From: UBA1259 sp964453915
GTDB taxonomy: Bacteria; Bacillota; Clostridia; Christensenellales; Borkfalkiaceae
Length of the DNA: 24,431 bases
Direction of reading: 5' to 3'
Assembly: GCA_964453915.1 (NCBI GenBank)
Contig: CAYVPW010000021.1
Coordinates: forward strand, 1 to 24,431
In this document: in pieces, positions 7,908-13,996 of the stretch
Layout of the letters: each line of letters opens with the position of its first letter
Numbering within the stretch: the first letter of the stretch is position 1
The notes under the pieces: generated by a model
What the model was told of the DNA's origin: nothing
Seen by the model: the letters and a program-made list of their open reading frames with translations, nothing else
The model's database searches: none
Made by a program: the position numbers and the translations under genes

Positions 7908-9101
7908 ATGGAAATAAATCAAAAAATGTTTGCGTTAGGTAGCAAGCGTTCGGTTATTAGAGAAATATTTGAATACAGTAAAAAAAGAGCGAGTGAAATC
8001 GGTGCGGAAAACGTTTATAATTTTAGTTTGGGAAACCCAAGCGTTGACCCGCCAAAAGAAGTAAACGAAGCTATAAAAGAGTTGTTAGACGGCGTAAAGC
8101 CTTCCGTTTTGCACGGATATACTTCCGCCCAAGGCGATTTTGGCGTTAGAAAAGGCGTTGCTGAATATATTAACGAAAGGTTTAATTTAGCCTTAAACGC
8201 AGACAATATTTATATGACGTGCGGCGCTGCTGCTAGTTTGACAATATCGTTAAAAGCGGTTATGAACGAGGGCGAAGAGTGTATTGTTTTTGCACCTTTT
8301 TTTACCGAGTATAGGGTATTTATAGAAAACGCGGGCGGAAAGATTGTTGTTTCTAATCCTAAGCAAGAAGATTTTTGCATAGATTTTAACGATTTTGAAA
8401 GTAAAATAAATCAAAAAACAAGAGCGGTAATCGTAAACTCACCAAACAATCCTAGCGGTGTTGTTTACCCTGAACAGGATATTAAGCGTTTAAGTGAAAT
8501 TTTAGAAAAGAAATCTAAAGAATACGGAAAGGCGATATATCTTATTGCAGACGAACCGTATAGAGAATTAGTTTATAACGGGGTAAAAGTGCCTTACGTT
8601 ATGAATTATTACGTTAATTCTTTGGTTTGTTATTCTTATTCAAAGGCATTATCTTTGCCGGGTGAAAGAATAGGTTATATTGCGGTTAATCCTAAAATGA
8701 AGGATTCTAACAGCATTTATCTTGCCGTTTGCGGCGCAGGTAGGTCTTTAGGATACGTTTGTGCCCCTAGTTTGTTTCAACAGGTAATATTAAAATGCTT
8801 AAAACTTACTTCAGACGTAAATGCTTATAAAGAAAACAGAGATTTGTTGTATAATTCTTTGTCTTCTTTCGGATTCGACTGTATAAGACCGGACGGAGCG
8901 TTTTATCTCTTTGTAAAGACACCCGAAAATGATGCTTACGCTTTTTATGAAAAGGCAAAAGAAAAAGAAATATTAGTTGTTCCTTGTGATGATTTCGGCG
9001 TACAGGGCTACGTTAGAATTGCATATTGCGTTGACAAAAAGACAATAGAAAATTCTTTGCCTGCATTTAAGGCTTTGGCAAAAGAATATGGTATACTTTA
9101 A
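7908..9101 (+). CDS. Class I/II PLP-dependent aminotransferase
   Basis: A 397-residue fold-type I aminotransferase. Visible features are NSPNNPSG, ADEPYRELVY, and SYSKALSLPGERIGY with the PLP-binding lysine at K246. An arginine near the C-terminus (GYVRIAYC) would bind the substrate carboxylate. It starts 4 bases after the amidohydrolase stop, with only a weak TTAGGA as ribosome binding site, so translation is probably coupled. It is the last gene of the operon and is followed by a terminator. In context it likely interconverts aryl-pyruvates and aromatic amino acids, linking IorAB to phenylalanine, tyrosine or tryptophan. Family sequence alone would also allow aspartate- or alanine-type activity. 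Confidence 0.85.
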   Translation: MEINQKMFALGSKRSVIREIFEYSKKRASEIGAENVYNFSLGNPSVDPPKEVNEAIKELLDGVKPSVLHGYTSAQGDFGVRKGVAEYINERFNLALNADNIYMTCGAAASLTISLKAVMNEGEECIVFAPFFTEYRVFIENAGGKIVVSNPKQEDFCIDFNDFESKINQKTRAVIVNSPNNPSGVVYPEQDIKRLSEILEKKSKEYGKAIYLIADEPYRELVYNGVKVPYVMNYYVNSLVCYSYSKALSLPGERIGYIAVNPKMKDSNSIYLAVCGAGRSLGYVCAPSLFQQVILKCLKLTSDVNAYKENRDLLYNSLSSFGFDCIRPDGAFYLFVKTPENDAYAFYEKAKEKEILVVPCDDFGVQGYVRIAYCVDKKTIENSLPAFKALAKEYGIL

Positions 9102-9118
9102 AAATTAAACGACATAAA

Positions 9119-9146
9119 AAAGCCCGAAAAACTTTCGGGCTTTAAC
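9119..9146 (+). terminator. Terminator of the aryl-acid operon
   Basis: AAAGCCCGAAA at 9119-9129 pairs perfectly with TTTCGGGCTTT at 9133-9143 around a 3-base loop, 17 bases after the aminotransferase stop. The T-tract beyond the stem is weak (TTTAACTTTAAC), so some read-through into the two-component genes is possible. Confidence 0.75.
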
Positions 9147-9147
9147 T

Positions 9148-9175
9148 TTAACAATTCTTTAACATTTTAAAAACG
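9148..9175 (+). promoter_or_regulatory. Pho-box-like direct repeats upstream of the response regulator
   Basis: TTAACA at 9148-9153 and TTAACA at 9159-9164 are separated by ATTCT, an 11-bp period. A weaker third half-site, AAAACG at 9170-9175, keeps the period. Another TTAACT (9142-9147) is out of phase. PhoP/PhoB-type OmpR regulators are known to bind such 11-bp direct repeats, and the Bacillus PhoP half-site is close to TTAACA. The same 13-mer acaattctttaac recurs at 12278-12290. Proposed role (inference): autoregulation of the adjacent regulator. The core promoter is unclear; TTTAAA (9185-9190) or TAAATT (9196-9201) are candidate -10 boxes. Confidence 0.5.
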
Positions 9176-9219
9176 TTTTTTTGTTTTAAAAGGGGTAAAT
9201 TATTAAAAAGGAGAAAATT

Positions 9220-9891
9220 ATGATAAAGATTTTGGTTGCGGAAGACGACGTGGATTTGAATAAATTCGTTTCTTTAAGTTTAATAAACGCCGGATATGAA
9301 GTTTTATCTTGCTTTAACGGCGAAGAAGCGATTGAAAAGATAGAAACAGAAAGCGTTGATTTGTTGCTTACAGATATAATGATGCCCCAAAAAAACGGAT
9401 TTGAAGTTGCTGAAGCCGTTAGAGAAACCGATAAATCTATGCCCATAATTTTTATGTCTGCTAAAGAAGATAAATATTCTAAAATGTTAGGTTATAACGT
9501 GGGGATAGACGAATACGTGACTAAGCCTTTTGATATGGACGTTTTGCTTATGAAGTTAAAAGCAATTTTAAGGCGTGCAAAAATCGAAGCGGAAAAAGAA
9601 ATAACAGTGGGCAACTTTACTATGAATAAAGAAGAGCGTTCCGCCGAGATAGACGGTGAGGAAGTTCCTTTTACGGTGAGAGAATTCGATATACTGTTTA
9701 AACTATTATCGTATCCTAAAAAAACTTTTACACGCTCCGCTTTAATGAACGAATTTTGGGATTACGATTCTTCTGCAACAAGCAGAACGGTAGACGTGTA
9801 TATGGCAAAACTTCGTGAAAAAACCGTTCCGTGCGACGGGTTTGAGATTGTAACGGTTCACGGATTAGGGTACAAGGCGGTGCTAAAATGA
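9220..9891 (+). CDS. OmpR/PhoB-family response regulator
   Basis: A 223-residue two-component regulator. The receiver domain (about 1-118) has the acidic pair D9-D10, phospho-acceptor D52 (in LLTDIMMP), switch S80 and K102 (TKPF). The C-terminal winged helix (about 128-222) carries the recognition-helix region SRTVDVYMAKLREK and the terminal VTVHGLGYKAVL typical of OmpR/PhoB proteins. AAGGAG at 9208-9213 precedes the ATG. The stop overlaps the kinase start (ATGA), so the two are a cognate pair. Direct repeats resembling its family's usual binding sites lie just upstream and again before the gene at 12385. The stimulus is unknown. Cell-envelope control fits the membrane-protein neighbours (inference). 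Confidence 0.92.
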   Translation: MIKILVAEDDVDLNKFVSLSLINAGYEVLSCFNGEEAIEKIETESVDLLLTDIMMPQKNGFEVAEAVRETDKSMPIIFMSAKEDKYSKMLGYNVGIDEYVTKPFDMDVLLMKLKAILRRAKIEAEKEITVGNFTMNKEERSAEIDGEEVPFTVREFDILFKLLSYPKKTFTRSALMNEFWDYDSSATSRTVDVYMAKLREKTVPCDGFEIVTVHGLGYKAVLK

Positions 9892-10940
9892 AAGGAAGAA
9901 AAAAAAGAACGTCTTCCGGAATAATTGGGGCAATTATATTTTTTGTTTTGATTGCCTGCATAATGCAAAGCGCAATTTTAGTTTACGACTATATTATAAA
10001 AATGACAAACGACAATTTGACCATTGCTTTGCTTATTTTATCCGTAATAATATTCTTTTCCGCAATATTTACGCTTATCGATTATTTTAGGAGAAGATTT
10101 ACCGTAGATAAACCCCTAAAAAAGATTTTGGGTGCAACAGAACAAATTGCAAAGGGGGATTTTAACGTTAAATTAAATATAGAGCACGAATACGGTAAGT
10201 ATAACGCTTACGATTTGATTATGGAAAACGTTAACAAAATGGCTGCGGAACTTAGGAATAACGAACTGTTAAAAACGGATTTTATTGCAAACGTTTCTCA
10301 CGAAATGAAAACTCCGCTTGCCGTTATTAGAAATTACGCTTATCTTTTACAAAACGACGATATAAGTAAAGAAGATAAAAAAAACTATACGGCAACGCTT
10401 ATAGGTGCTGCAGATAGACTGTCTTGTCTTATTACAAACGTTTTAAAACTTAACAAACTGGAAAATCAAGAAATTAAAGAGCAGTATGAAAATTTTTCTT
10501 TAACGGAATCTTTATCTCAATCTATTGTAGAATTTGAAACGCTTTTAGAAAATAAAAATTTAGAACTGATTTGCGATTTAGAAGACGTTAATATTTTTTC
10601 TTCTAAAAGCTTATTAGAAATTGTTTGGAATAATTTGCTTTCTAACGCAATAAAGTTTACGCCAAACGGCGGAAAATTAGAGGTTTATCTAAAAAGAAAC
10701 GATAGTCGTGTTAATATTACCGTAAAAGACAGCGGCTGCGGTATATCCAAAGAAATCGGAGAAAAAATCTTTGAAAAGTTTTATCAAGGAGATACTTCTC
10801 GCGCAAAGGAAGGAAACGGTTTAGGGCTTGCTCTTGTAAAAAAAGTTATAGATATTTTAGGCGGAGAAATATCGGTTGAAAGCGAAGTAGGAAAAGGCAG
10901 TGCGTTCACGATTACGCTAAGGGATAACGCAAATGAATAA
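9888..10940 (+). CDS. Sensor histidine kinase with minimal extracellular loop
   Basis: A 350-residue membrane kinase. Two transmembrane helices (about 11-33 and 44-66) are separated by only about 10 residues, so there is essentially no extracellular sensor domain. HAMP-like region about 67-120; HisKA domain with NVSHEMKTPLAV and phospho-acceptor H138; ATPase domain with NNLLSNAIKFTPNGG, DSGCGIS and GNGLGLALVKKV. It overlaps the regulator gene by 4 bases (ATGA) and the next membrane-protein gene by 8 bases. Kinases with this short topology (intramembrane-sensing type, as LiaS/BceS) usually sense through membrane partners. The 298-residue protein downstream is a candidate partner (inference). 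Confidence 0.92.
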   Translation: MKGRKKRTSSGIIGAIIFFVLIACIMQSAILVYDYIIKMTNDNLTIALLILSVIIFFSAIFTLIDYFRRRFTVDKPLKKILGATEQIAKGDFNVKLNIEHEYGKYNAYDLIMENVNKMAAELRNNELLKTDFIANVSHEMKTPLAVIRNYAYLLQNDDISKEDKKNYTATLIGAADRLSCLITNVLKLNKLENQEIKEQYENFSLTESLSQSIVEFETLLENKNLELICDLEDVNIFSSKSLLEIVWNNLLSNAIKFTPNGGKLEVYLKRNDSRVNITVKDSGCGISKEIGEKIFEKFYQGDTSRAKEGNGLGLALVKKVIDILGGEISVESEVGKGSAFTITLRDNANE

Positions 10941-11829
10941 AAAGTTAAAAGAACTTTTGATTTGTTTTAAGTCCCCACCGACTTATATAAAAGTTATTTC
11001 GTATTTGGGCACTTTAATAACGGCAGTGTCTTCCGTGTTGCTTTTGTTGTTAGGCGGTAAAGATAAAACGGCATCTATTTTTGCTTATTGTCTTTTTGCT
11101 TTGGCGGCTATATTTTTAGCTTATTCGGTTTATTTAATCGTTAGGGCTGCACCGAATATAAAAAATAATATAATAAACGTATTAAAAAAGAGAGAGTTTA
11201 CCAACAGATTATTAGAAAATTTTGGATTTAGAACGATAGTTTTTTCTGCTTTTTCTTTTTGTTTAGGTATTATATTTGCCTTGTTTAACGGATATTTGGG
11301 CTTAGCGAATAAGTCTATATGGTACGGAGCGCTTGCAGCATACTATTTTTTTATTTCTTTTTTAAGAGGCGGAATTTTAGTCTTTAAGAAAAAATCTAAA
11401 AAAGAAGAAAAAAACGATTGCTTTTTAGATGCTAGAATGTATAGAAACAGCGGAATAGCACTGTTAGTACTAAACGTTGCAATGACATCTGCAATAGTGC
11501 AAATGATTTTTTATAACGCACATTTTTCTTATGCCGGGTGGACGGTATTTGCTTATGCGGCTTATGCCTTTTATAAAATGACTATGTCTGTAATAAGTTT
11601 TATAAAGGCAAACAAACAAACGGATTTAACCGTTGCCGCAATAAGAAACGTTAACCTTACGGATGCGTTGGTATCTATTTTGGCATTACAAACCGCACTT
11701 TTAACTACTTTTGATAAGGGCGGCGTAAATATTTCGGCAATAAATGCGTTTACAGGTTTTGCCGTTGCGGCGTTTACCGTGTTTTTGGGTGTATATATGA
11801 TAATTTATTCTAGTAAAATAATAAAATGA
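10933..11829 (+). CDS. Eight-helix membrane protein of unknown family
   Basis: I do not recognise this 298-residue protein. It has about eight hydrophobic segments arranged as four helix pairs, roughly residues 19-70, 98-147, 170-222 and 238-294. Each pair has a short turn, an aromatic/alanine-rich second helix and a basic end, so it may have arisen by repeated duplication of a two-helix unit (inference from visual comparison). A charged cytosolic stretch, FKKKSKKEEKND, lies between pairs 2 and 3. AAGGGA stands 7 bases before the ATG, which lies within the last 8 bases of the kinase gene, so the proteins are co-translated. A role as sensory partner or output of the kinase is plausible but unproven. 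Confidence 0.75.
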   Translation: MNKKLKELLICFKSPPTYIKVISYLGTLITAVSSVLLLLLGGKDKTASIFAYCLFALAAIFLAYSVYLIVRAAPNIKNNIINVLKKREFTNRLLENFGFRTIVFSAFSFCLGIIFALFNGYLGLANKSIWYGALAAYYFFISFLRGGILVFKKKSKKEEKNDCFLDARMYRNSGIALLVLNVAMTSAIVQMIFYNAHFSYAGWTVFAYAAYAFYKMTMSVISFIKANKQTDLTVAAIRNVNLTDALVSILALQTALLTTFDKGGVNISAINAFTGFAVAAFTVFLGVYMIIYSSKIIK

Positions 11830-11848
11830 ATTAAAGGAAGTTCAAAAA

Positions 11849-12238
11849 ATGAACGATAACAAATTTAACTACAAATACGTTGCATTAAACGAAGAAGAAA
11901 AAAAAGAGATTGAAAGTATAAGAAATCAATACGTAGAAAAAGAAAAATGCGAAACAAAAATAGAGCGTTTGCGCCGTCTTAATAACTTGGTTAAAAACGT
12001 TTCTACAACATGGGGATTGTGCTTGGGAATTATAGGTTGTTTGATTTTTGGATTGGGACTTACTATGATTTTAGAGTGGAACGTAGTAGTTTTGGGCGTT
12101 ATAGTATGTTTGCCTGCGGTAGCTTTGATGGTTGCGGCATATCCGGTTTATTTAAAAATCCTAAAAAAGAACAAAGAAAAATACGGAGAAGAAATTATAA
12201 AGCTTTCTGAAGAATTGTTAAACGAAAAGAACGGTTAA
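11849..12238 (+). CDS. Small two-helix membrane protein, paralogue A
   Basis: A 129-residue protein of no family I recognise. It has a charged, helical N-terminus (about 1-48, EEKKEIESIRNQYVEKE...), two hydrophobic helices (about 52-74 and 79-104) and a charged C-terminal helix ending LSEELLNEKNG. The protein at 12385-12738 has the same architecture and matching blocks (IRxxYxEKE, LKKxKxK, ELxxxxLNEKx), so the two are paralogues. AAAGGAAG at 11833-11840 precedes the ATG. It is the last gene of the two-component operon and is followed by a perfect terminator. The N- and C-termini are probably both cytosolic. Confidence 0.75.
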   Translation: MNDNKFNYKYVALNEEEKKEIESIRNQYVEKEKCETKIERLRRLNNLVKNVSTTWGLCLGIIGCLIFGLGLTMILEWNVVVLGVIVCLPAVALMVAAYPVYLKILKKNKEKYGEEIIKLSEELLNEKNG

Positions 12239-12243
12239 ATTAA

Positions 12244-12277
12244 AAAAGCGGAAATAAAGAAATTTATTTCCGCTTTT
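12244..12277 (+). terminator. Perfect 15-bp terminator with GAAA tetraloop
   Basis: AAAAGCGGAAATAAA at 12244-12258 pairs without mismatch with TTTATTTCCGCTTTT at 12263-12277 across a GAAA loop. It starts 6 bases after the stop of the two-component operon. Because A- and T-runs flank the stem it could also work on the minus strand. Its last bases overlap the first half-site of the repeat array that follows. Confidence 0.85.
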
Positions 12278-12335
12278 ACAATTCTTTAACGTTTATATTA
12301 CTTTTTAATTACGAGTTTTTATCTTTTTGTAAACA
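12275..12335 (+). promoter_or_regulatory. 11-bp phased half-site array upstream of the second small operon
   Basis: Half-sites at exact 11-bp steps are TTTACA (12275), TTAACG (12286), ATTACT (12297), ATTACG (12308), TTATCT (12319) and TAAACA (12330). Five of six keep AC at positions 4-5 after a T-rich triplet. The first two share the ATTCT spacer with the site at 9148-9164. Arrays of this kind are the known binding pattern of PhoP/PhoB-type regulators. The last half-site ends 9 bases before a TATAAT -10 box and covers the place where a -35 box would be, as expected for an activated promoter. The regulator encoded at 9220-9891 is the obvious candidate to bind (inference). Confidence 0.5.
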
Positions 12336-12344
12336 ACTGTGCCA

Positions 12345-12350
12345 TATAAT
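12345..12350 (+). promoter_or_regulatory. -10 box of the 12385 operon
   Basis: A consensus TATAAT with no good -35 hexamer at 16-18 bases (CTTTTT at 12323-12328 is the best). This is consistent with an activator-dependent promoter fed by the phased array upstream. Transcription would begin near 12357, about 28 bases before the ATG. Confidence 0.6.
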
Positions 12351-12384
12351 ATGGGTGTAAAAAACAAAAAGGAGAAACAAAACA

Positions 12385-12738
12385 ATGAATCAACAAGAAA
12401 TTATGGCGGTAGAAAAAATACGCGCAAGTTATCAAGAAAAGGAAATATCTAAAACGGAAGAATTAAAGGCTTTAGATAAAAGAGTTAAGCGCCCTGCAAA
12501 AATTACGGCGTACGTTCACGGAAGTGTTGGCGCTTTGGTTATGGGAACGGGAATGTGTTTATCTATGAGTATAATAGGCGCAAGTGTTCCTTTGGGAATA
12601 GGAGTTGGTATTTTAGGAATAGCTATGTGTTCTGTAAATTATCTTTTTTATAAAAGATTGCTAAAAAAGAGAAAAGATAAGTTTGTAAGTCAAATTATGG
12701 AATTATCCGGAAATATATTAAACGAAAAGGAGATATAA
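12385..12738 (+). CDS. Small two-helix membrane protein, paralogue B
   Basis: A 117-residue relative of the protein at 11849-12238. It has a charged N-terminus with IRASYQEKE, two hydrophobic helices (about 47-68 and 71-92), then KRLLKKRKDKFVSQIMELSGNILNEKEI. No enzyme motif is visible and I do not recognise the family. AAGGAG at 12369-12374 precedes the ATG by 10 bases. It has its own promoter and phased repeat array, separate from its paralogue, and is co-transcribed with the charged protein at 12741. A role as an output of the two-component system, in membrane or envelope maintenance, is a guess from context. Confidence 0.75.
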   Translation: MNQQEIMAVEKIRASYQEKEISKTEELKALDKRVKRPAKITAYVHGSVGALVMGTGMCLSMSIIGASVPLGIGVGILGIAMCSVNYLFYKRLLKKRKDKFVSQIMELSGNILNEKEI

Positions 12739-12740
12739 TA

Positions 12741-13046
12741 ATGAAAATGGTTAATTTTTTTAAGAATGCTTTTTCCGATATGAAAGAAAGCGCAAAAGAA
12801 CAACACAAGGTAGACAAGGCAAATTTTAATGCGGTAAAGGCGGAATCTAAAGCCAATTTTGAAGAAAACAGGGGCAAAAACTCCTTTGCAAGGGCAAAGG
12901 CTCAGGCGAAAGAAAGTTGGGATAACGCTAAAATGAGCCCTGAAGAAAGGAAACAAAAAGTTGCTTTAGAAAGAGAAAAAGAACTAGAAGAAGCAAATTT
13001 AAGGATAGAGAAAGCCAACGAACGAATTAGTAATGCTAAAAATTAA
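12741..13046 (+). CDS. Small lysine/glutamate/alanine-rich helical protein
   Basis: A 101-residue soluble, highly charged protein of unknown family. Apart from a short hydrophobic-amphipathic N-terminus (MKMVNFFKNAFSDM) it is rich in K, E, A, N and Q with almost no large hydrophobics. The last 35 residues (from about SPEERKQKV) look like a coiled coil. The pattern resembles stress-type amphipathic helical proteins, but no assignment is justified. AAGGAG inside the last codons of the preceding gene lies 8 bases before the ATG, and only 2 bases separate the genes, so they are one operon. A terminator follows 12 bases after the stop. The amphipathic N-terminus could dock it to the membrane or to paralogue B (inference). 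Confidence 0.7.
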   Translation: MKMVNFFKNAFSDMKESAKEQHKVDKANFNAVKAESKANFEENRGKNSFARAKAQAKESWDNAKMSPEERKQKVALEREKELEEANLRIEKANERISNAKN

Positions 13047-13058
13047 ATAAAAAATAAT

Positions 13059-13089
13059 GTAAAAATTGTGGCTAAACCACAATTTTTAC
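13059..13089. terminator. Bidirectional terminator between convergent genes
   Basis: GTAAAAATTGTGG at 13059-13071 pairs perfectly with CCACAATTTTTAC at 13077-13089 around a CTAAA loop. A- and T-runs lie on both sides of the GC part, so it can end transcription from the left (gene ending 13046) and from the right. The minus-strand regulator's stop codon (13086-13088) lies inside the stem. Confidence 0.75.
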
Positions 13090-13640
13090 TTGCGTTCGGA
13101 AAGATTTCCGCTTATAATTTTATAGGTAAAGTTAGAAATATCGTCAACGCTTTCCGTGCAACCTGTTTCCACCCAAACCTTAGCTATAGAAAAAACGGCG
13201 GAAACGTTTACCACCGGTAAATATTTTCTTTCTATAGTGGTTTCGTTTGATTTTTTGGTTAAATCAAGCATTTTTGACAGTTTGTTAGAAAGGTATTCTA
13301 TGTTTTGGTGTGGGATACGGAAGAGAACGTCGTCGTATAACTTTACGTTAGAAAAAAACTTGTTTATCAAATTTTTCCAAGCGGTAAGCCTGTCGTTTAT
13401 AAAAACCGGCAAAACGTCTTTTGCAATCGTTTCGTAAAAACAGGTTAAACCGTAGTCCACAACGTTGTCTAAAGAAGAGAAATTTCTGTAAAAAGAAACT
13501 CTGCTTACGTTTGCTTCTTTAACAAGTTCGCTAATGGTAATATCGGAAAAAGTTTTTTTGGTAAGTAGCGAAAAATACCCTAAAACAAGGCTATTTTTAA
13601 CGGTTTTTTTGTGAAACAACTTTTTTTCTATTTGTTCCAT
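13086..13640 (-). CDS. TetR/AcrR-family transcriptional regulator
   Basis: A 184-residue regulator. The N-terminal helix-turn-helix (about 15-58) shows the TetR pattern FSDITISELVKEANVSRVSFYRNFSSLDNVV, with the recognition helix near SRVSFYRNF. The C-terminal two thirds are helical and would form the ligand and dimer domain; no ligand can be named. AGGGG lies 10 bases before the ATG. It is divergent from the cysteine-rich protein and pgsA genes. The shared intergenic region holds a large palindrome overlapping both promoters, so it probably represses itself and the divergent pair (inference). Its 3' end runs into a bidirectional terminator. Confidence 0.88.
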   Translation of the reverse strand: MEQIEKKLFHKKTVKNSLVLGYFSLLTKKTFSDITISELVKEANVSRVSFYRNFSSLDNVVDYGLTCFYETIAKDVLPVFINDRLTAWKNLINKFFSNVKLYDDVLFRIPHQNIEYLSNKLSKMLDLTKKSNETTIERKYLPVVNVSAVFSIAKVWVETGCTESVDDISNFTYKIISGNLSERK

Positions 13641-13664
13641 TACAAATTTGCCCCTAAATTTTAC

Positions 13665-13714
13665 TTGATTATTTGAAACATTGTGTTCTATAATTATGAT
13701 ACAAAGTGTTTCAA
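13665..13714. promoter_or_regulatory. Divergent face-to-face promoters inside a palindromic operator
   Basis: TTGAAACA at 13673-13680 and TGTTTCAA at 13707-13714 form an inverted repeat centred near 13693.5, with further partial matches inward over about 14 bases per arm. Rightward promoter: TTGAAA (13673-13678), 16 bp, TATGAT (13695-13700), or alternatively TTGATT (13665-13670), 18 bp, TATAAT (13689-13694). Leftward promoter: TTGAAA (complement of 13709-13714), 16 bp, TATAGA (complement of 13687-13692). Both -35 boxes are the arms of the palindrome, so a dimer bound there should block both. The likely binder is the TetR protein. Confidence 0.65.
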
Positions 13715-13773
13715 TATAATAAGTATATCACTTGATAGATAAAAAGTCAATCGTAAAAGGGGGTAATAAAAAA

Positions 13774-13986
13774 ATGAAAAAAGTTTATGAAGGGGCTTAT
13801 AGCCCCGAAGAACAAAAAGTAGATTACGGCTATTTATCCTTAAAAGAAAAAAAGTGCGCATATTGCGGAAAAAGTTTTTGCAGAATAGATTACACAAACT
13901 ATGCGTACAAAAGGCTTGTTAAGGGGCATATGAAACTTTATTGTTCTTACACTTGCATGCAAAAGGCAAAGAAAGAAACAGAGTGA
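13774..13986 (+). CDS. Small cysteine-rich, zinc-ribbon-like protein
   Basis: A 70-residue protein with C28-x2-C31, C36 and C57-x3-C61 (CAYCGKSFC ... YCSYTC), a spacing that suggests a small zinc-binding knuckle or treble-clef fold. The frame extends upstream to a TTG at 13732, but that start would lie close to the promoter with no ribosome binding site. AAAGGGGG at 13756-13763 precedes the ATG at 13774, which is chosen. It lies between the TetR-controlled promoter region and pgsA, 10 bases before the latter, so the two are likely co-transcribed. Basic residues around the cysteines would allow nucleic-acid binding, but function is unknown. Confidence 0.72.
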   Translation: MKKVYEGAYSPEEQKVDYGYLSLKEKKCAYCGKSFCRIDYTNYAYKRLVKGHMKLYCSYTCMQKAKKETE

Positions 13987-13996
13987 GATACATAAA

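Noticed and set aside
9165..9191. Two TTTTAAAA palindromes (9165-9172, 9184-9191) as a separate operator
   Set aside because: Such A/T blocks are expected by chance in this AT-rich spacer and do not recur at the other phased site.
12690..12956. 88-codon minus-strand frame over the small coiled-coil gene
   Set aside because: The plus-strand frame has a good ribosome binding site, tight operon spacing and a terminator. The minus frame is a phenylalanine-rich shadow of lysine/glutamate codons.
13732..13773. Upstream TTG start for the cysteine-rich protein
   Set aside because: No ribosome binding site precedes it, whereas AAAGGGGG stands correctly before the ATG at 13774.
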